From assembly GCA_036961205.1 (NCBI GenBank), contig JBALVI010000002.1, positions 583,242 through 647,241 of the forward strand: 64,000 bases of DNA. The letters are read 5' to 3'. Shown here piece after piece: positions 61,656 to 64,000 of the stretch. The notes beneath the pieces were generated by a model. That model was not told the DNA's origin, searched no databases, and saw nothing but the letters and a program-made list of their open reading frames with translations. The DNA is from CALJFL01 sp036961205. GTDB taxonomy: Bacteria; Pseudomonadota; Gammaproteobacteria; Pseudomonadales; Halieaceae. Each line of letters begins with the position of its first letter. Position 1 is the stretch's first letter. The position numbers and the translations under genes are program-made.

Positions 61656-61697
61656 GTAACGCCCTTGTTATTAGACCTGCAATAAGAATACACCGAA

Positions 61698-61780
61698 GTC
61701 CGCTGCTAGGCGAAAGCGGACCTTTTTGAGGTACGGGATGTGAGCACCGAAAACGTCCGCTATCACCTCAAAGCGGACGT
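61698..61780. repeat. REP-like double hairpin, copy 1
   Basis: Part A (61698-61721) folds on GTCCGCT...AGCGGAC with a central TAGGCGA; part B (61753-61780) is a longer palindrome ACGTCCGCT...AGCGGACGT with internal ATCACCTCA. The parts are 31 bases apart. It lies immediately downstream of the PIN/NYN gene stop (61782), on its 3' side, and could stabilise or terminate the transcript. Confidence 0.85.
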
Positions 61781-61781
61781 C

Positions 61782-62378
61782 CTAGGGCTTCAATTTGTAG
61801 GAGACTTTTCCATCATTGATAACTATGTGCCCATGATTCTCTAGCTGTTTAATTAGAGAAGCTACCTGTGAATCAACAAGTTCCTCGGTGAACAAACTGT
61901 TAATGCTGTTGGCCAGGGTAGAGACCTTTCTCGGGCGAGCATGGCCTCTGGAAGTAAGATTTTTGACTATGGCTTCAAGCATCTCCGTGTCGCTGGCAGT
62001 GCCAGAAACTTTTAAAACGGGAATTTCTGCTAGCTGCTTTTCTCGCTGAACTTTTATGCCTTTTGCTTTCAGGTGACGTATTAGCGGATCAAATCCTGTG
62101 TCTTTAGAGATTATATGGAAATAGGCGTTCGGATCATCTTTGGCAAACTCACCAATGTAGTAGGCAATGTGGAAATCTAGGGCATTGGGGCCATTGCCTG
62201 AAATCTTTATGTAACGGGCTTTATCACCTAACTCCTGCATAGCCTGAGCTAAATCAAAGCTAAGCTTTGTCTGGTTCGCACCGACGAATAGAATTACCTT
62301 GAAATTATGGTGTGCAAGTACTTCAAGATTCTTCGGCTGAACATTCTCAAAATCTATAAGGACGTAATTTGTATGCAC
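61782..62378 (-). CDS. PIN/NYN-type nuclease-like protein
   Basis: A 198-aa protein with the NYN/PIN catalytic acidic residues in LIDFENVQPKNL (Asp near residue 9), GPNALDFHIAYYIGE (Asp near 68) and HIISKDTGFDPLI (two Asp near 93-97). The C-terminal 70 residues form a basic helical extension (GHARPRKVSTLANSINSL). The family cleaves RNA or is used in toxin-like and regulatory systems. The start ATG is preceded by a weak ribosome site. No antitoxin partner is adjacent. It lies between two REP-like elements. Confidence 0.85.
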   Translation of the reverse strand: MHTNYVLIDFENVQPKNLEVLAHHNFKVILFVGANQTKLSFDLAQAMQELGDKARYIKISGNGPNALDFHIAYYIGEFAKDDPNAYFHIISKDTGFDPLIRHLKAKGIKVQREKQLAEIPVLKVSGTASDTEMLEAIVKNLTSRGHARPRKVSTLANSINSLFTEELVDSQVASLIKQLENHGHIVINDGKVSYKLKP

Positions 62379-62432
62379 TTTCTGACTTCCGATGTCTTAG
62401 ATTCTCAGAGCGTAGCAAAGCTGCTAACAAAT

Positions 62433-62512
62433 GTCCGCTAATAGGCGAAAGCGGACATTATGGCCTTGAACGACCTGGGGCATGAAGCGTCCGCTATCAC
62501 CTCGAAGCGGTC
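62433..62512. repeat. REP-like double hairpin, copy 2
   Basis: Part A (62433-62456) GTCCGCT...AGCGGAC and part B (62487-62512) GCGTCCGCT...AGCGGTC, 30 bases apart. It lies in the 292-base gap between the PIN/NYN start (62378) and the LRR gene stop (62671). That gap otherwise holds only non-coding sequence: an open frame across it (62460-62801) begins inside this repeat and lacks coding character. Confidence 0.83.
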
Positions 62513-62670
62513 ATGGATGATTATCAAGTTTCAGCTATCTAGCCGATCGCTTTGCGCCAATTTCGGTCATTCCCCTAGACCGGCTCTGGGTCGATGCTGG
62601 ATTTGGCGTGATGACATGTCGATATACATCTTGTCAGACCTCAATCCACGGGGAACAGGTTGGTACGAGG

Positions 62671-63480
62671 TTATTGTTTGGGGGAAGGAGTTTGATTGCT
62701 TATCTCTGAGTTCACTAGACCCTCATACCATTTCTGAATCTCGATCGGAATCAGTATGCTGCCATCGGCGTCAGCATCCAGGTGATTATAACTCAGGCTA
62801 AGACCCTCGAGATTACTCAGGCGACCCAGCTCAACGGAAAGCGGGCCCGTCAAGTTGTTATGAGAAAGATTAAGAAATTCCAGCCCGCTCAAGTTCCCGA
62901 ACTCACTCGGGAGCCAGCCCGAGAAATTGTTGTTAGAAAAATCGAAGTACTCCAGACCGCTCAAACCCCCCAAGTCGGAAGGTAGCGGGCCTGTCAAATC
63001 GTTAAAAGCGAGATTGAGGTACTCCAGCTTACTCAGTTTACCGAGACCGACGGGTAGCGAACCTGTAAGTGCGGTGTTAGAGAGGTTGAGATACCCGAGA
63101 TTGCTGAGGTTACCCAACTCCACTGGGAGCCGGCCTGTAAGATTATTGTCGCTGAGATAAAGAAGGTCCAAACTGCTCAGACTGCCCAGCTCCGCAGGAA
63201 TCGGGCCTGCGAGGGAATGGCCCGGCAAGCTGATCTGGGCCACTCGTCCGTCGGCAACATTGACACCCACCCAAGGCGCGTTGGTCGTACCCCAATTCTC
63301 TGTATTCGACCAAGCTGATCCGTTTGTACTGACATACAGGGCAACCAAGGCATCACATTCCTCGGCAGGAAGACCAAGTGCCTCTATACAGGTGTCTCTG
63401 TCCACTGCGCCATAACTACTAGCAGTGCTGCATAAGTATGCCAGCGCGAATAATGCCCATCTTCTTGGTATTGCAAACAT
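62671..63480 (-). CDS. Exported leucine-rich-repeat protein
   Basis: The ATG at 63480 (MFAIPRRWALFALAYLCSTASSYGA) gives a signal peptide; a longer frame to 63570 is less likely. The mature protein begins with a Cys-flanked cap (RDTCIEALGLPAEECDALVALY and NGSAWSNTENWG), as in plant-type LRR receptors. Six to seven repeats follow, with the consensus LxxLxxLxLSxNxLTGxLPxELG (for example LDLLYLSDNNLTGRLPVELG). About 270 aa. This plant-like LRR class occurs sporadically in marine bacteria and may act in adhesion or recognition. Confidence 0.87.
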   Translation of the reverse strand: MFAIPRRWALFALAYLCSTASSYGAVDRDTCIEALGLPAEECDALVALYVSTNGSAWSNTENWGTTNAPWVGVNVADGRVAQISLPGHSLAGPIPAELGSLSSLDLLYLSDNNLTGRLPVELGNLSNLGYLNLSNTALTGSLPVGLGKLSKLEYLNLAFNDLTGPLPSDLGGLSGLEYFDFSNNNFSGWLPSEFGNLSGLEFLNLSHNNLTGPLSVELGRLSNLEGLSLSYNHLDADADGSILIPIEIQKWYEGLVNSEISNQTPSPKQ

Positions 63481-63821
63481 ACTCGTCCCCAAATTTGGTG
63501 ACAAGTCACCTGATTCCCAATTGCAGATATGACACAAAGGGTAGTCTCGCCTCTGCGTTGAATCTGCCAACGTCGCAATAGTAGCAAAATAGTAGACCGG
63601 GGTTCTAAGAAATTCGGAGGCGCTGGACAGAAGCTGGCGCGTCAGTGTTAGCGGCTCTTGACATCCACCAATGATGGTAAAAACTATTCGCCTGGTAAAT
63701 ATTGGAACGACTTTACAAGTTAGTAAGGCCTGACGACCTTCAATGGAGTTAGTTCCGAGTCCAAATTTGAGATTGGCGGTTGTTAGGCGTTTTCTGCCAC
63801 ATGCGTATCACAGTCCCAATA

Positions 63822-63903
63822 GTCCGCTTGTAGGCGAAAGCGGCCTCTTTTGCGTAGCTAGAAGTGATAGGTGAAAACGTCCGCTTTCACCTCAAAGAGG
63901 ACA
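63822..63903. repeat. REP-like double hairpin, copy 3
   Basis: Part A (63822-63845) GTCCGCTTGTAGGCGAAAGC plus GGCC and part B (63877-63903) ACGTCCGCTTTCACC then TCAAAGAGGAC, 31 bases apart and in the same orientation as copies 1 and 2. Confidence 0.82.
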
Positions 63904-63971
63904 TTAGAACGAAACAGGAACGGGGCAAGTTAGAGTCCGCTTTGTGCCATTTGTGGGCATTCGTCAGAAAC

Positions 63972-63997
63972 AAAAACCCGGCACAAAACCGGGCTTT
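63972..63997. terminator. Possible rho-independent terminator
   Basis: CCCGG and CCGGG (63977-63981, 63989-63993) form a short stem with CACAAAA as loop, followed by CTTTT. The preceding A5 run means it could work in either direction. The gene it serves lies outside the window. Confidence 0.6.
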
Positions 63998-64000
63998 TCG

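Larger units (their letters stand above)
63481..64000. other. Non-coding stretch with REP-like element copy 3
   Basis: No supported gene is seen in this 520-base stretch. It holds the putative promoter region of the LRR gene, then AT- and GC-mixed sequence, then the REP-like double hairpin copy 3 (63822-63903). A further short repeat, CGCTTTGTGCCATTTGTGGG near 63938, resembles CGCTTTGCGCCAATTTCGG near 62550. A terminator hairpin is at 63977-63993. Confidence 0.6.

Noticed and set aside
62460..62801. Open frame of 113 codons on the + strand
   Set aside because: It starts inside a REP-like element, runs into the LRR gene on the other strand and has no ribosome-binding site or coding pattern.
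1..64000. Insertion sequences, prophage genes and CRISPR arrays
   Set aside because: No transposase, integrase, phage structural gene or regularly spaced repeat array was seen on either strand.

Overview
The window looks like a chromosome segment of a marine-type gammaproteobacterium. The left edge carries tRNA-Gln(UUG) and the block prs-rplY(ctc)-pth-ychF, an order typical of Gammaproteobacteria, and the proteins read like Cellvibrionales/OM60-type relatives. The genus assignment is an inference from gene order and general protein character, not from a search. No phage, transposase, CRISPR or photosynthesis (bch/puf) genes were seen.

From about 3.7 to 60 kb the window is packed with catabolic genes that I read as one large accessory system. 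Several proteins resemble enzymes of the plant chlorophyll-breakdown (PAO/phyllobilin) pathway. There are three homologues of red chlorophyll catabolite reductase (RCCR; 16238, 30380, 41150), two short-chain reductases close to chlorophyll b reductase NYC1/NOL (15392, 35176), a Rieske oxygenase of the general PAO class (58778) and a second Rieske enzyme in an apparent operon with a P450 (9739-12417). A DUF169 protein ends in the PCP_red domain known from BchB/ChlB (7406), and chlorophyllase-like alpha/beta hydrolases (41972, 48302), a TonB receptor (18473) and three major-facilitator transporters are also present.

The other half of the gene set would fit the pieces left when a tetrapyrrole is cut into alkylated pyrrole or maleimide units. 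An eleven-gene minus-strand array (21221-32938) holds a nitrilase, an RCCR homologue, an acyl-CoA-dehydrogenase-fold flavoprotein, an aldehyde dehydrogenase, an alpha/beta hydrolase, an isochorismatase-type amidase, an FAD monooxygenase and two AMDase/maleate-isomerase-family proteins. The order alpha/beta hydrolase-amidase-FAD monooxygenase-isomerase recalls nicotinate (nic) lower pathways that end in maleamate, maleate and fumarate. A second set (46469-54609) has a LeuCD-type hydratase, an isocitrate-lyase-family C-C lyase, a class III CoA-transferase and an HMG-CoA-lyase-type enzyme. These are the activities expected for turning alkylmaleates into alkylmalates and splitting them to pyruvate plus a short acid or acyl-CoA. 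The overall pathway is a hypothesis; each family assignment is stated separately.

A shared regulatory signal supports the grouping. A 22-bp palindrome, AATGWTAT-N6-ATATCATT, lies in four promoter regions (14442, 18354, 51349, 54671), and a diverged fifth copy lies in front of a HutC-type GntR regulator (45568). Other regulators are a Crp/Fnr-type protein (44150) and a LysR-type protein (55323).

Other parts are a DevBCA-type exporter whose ATPase carries a TerB-like tail, next to a patatin that seems to start at ATT (36178-40241). The right edge, beyond tRNA-Met (60196), has poorly characterised genes (an unknown, a PIN/NYN-type nuclease, a leucine-rich-repeat protein) separated by REP-like double hairpins.
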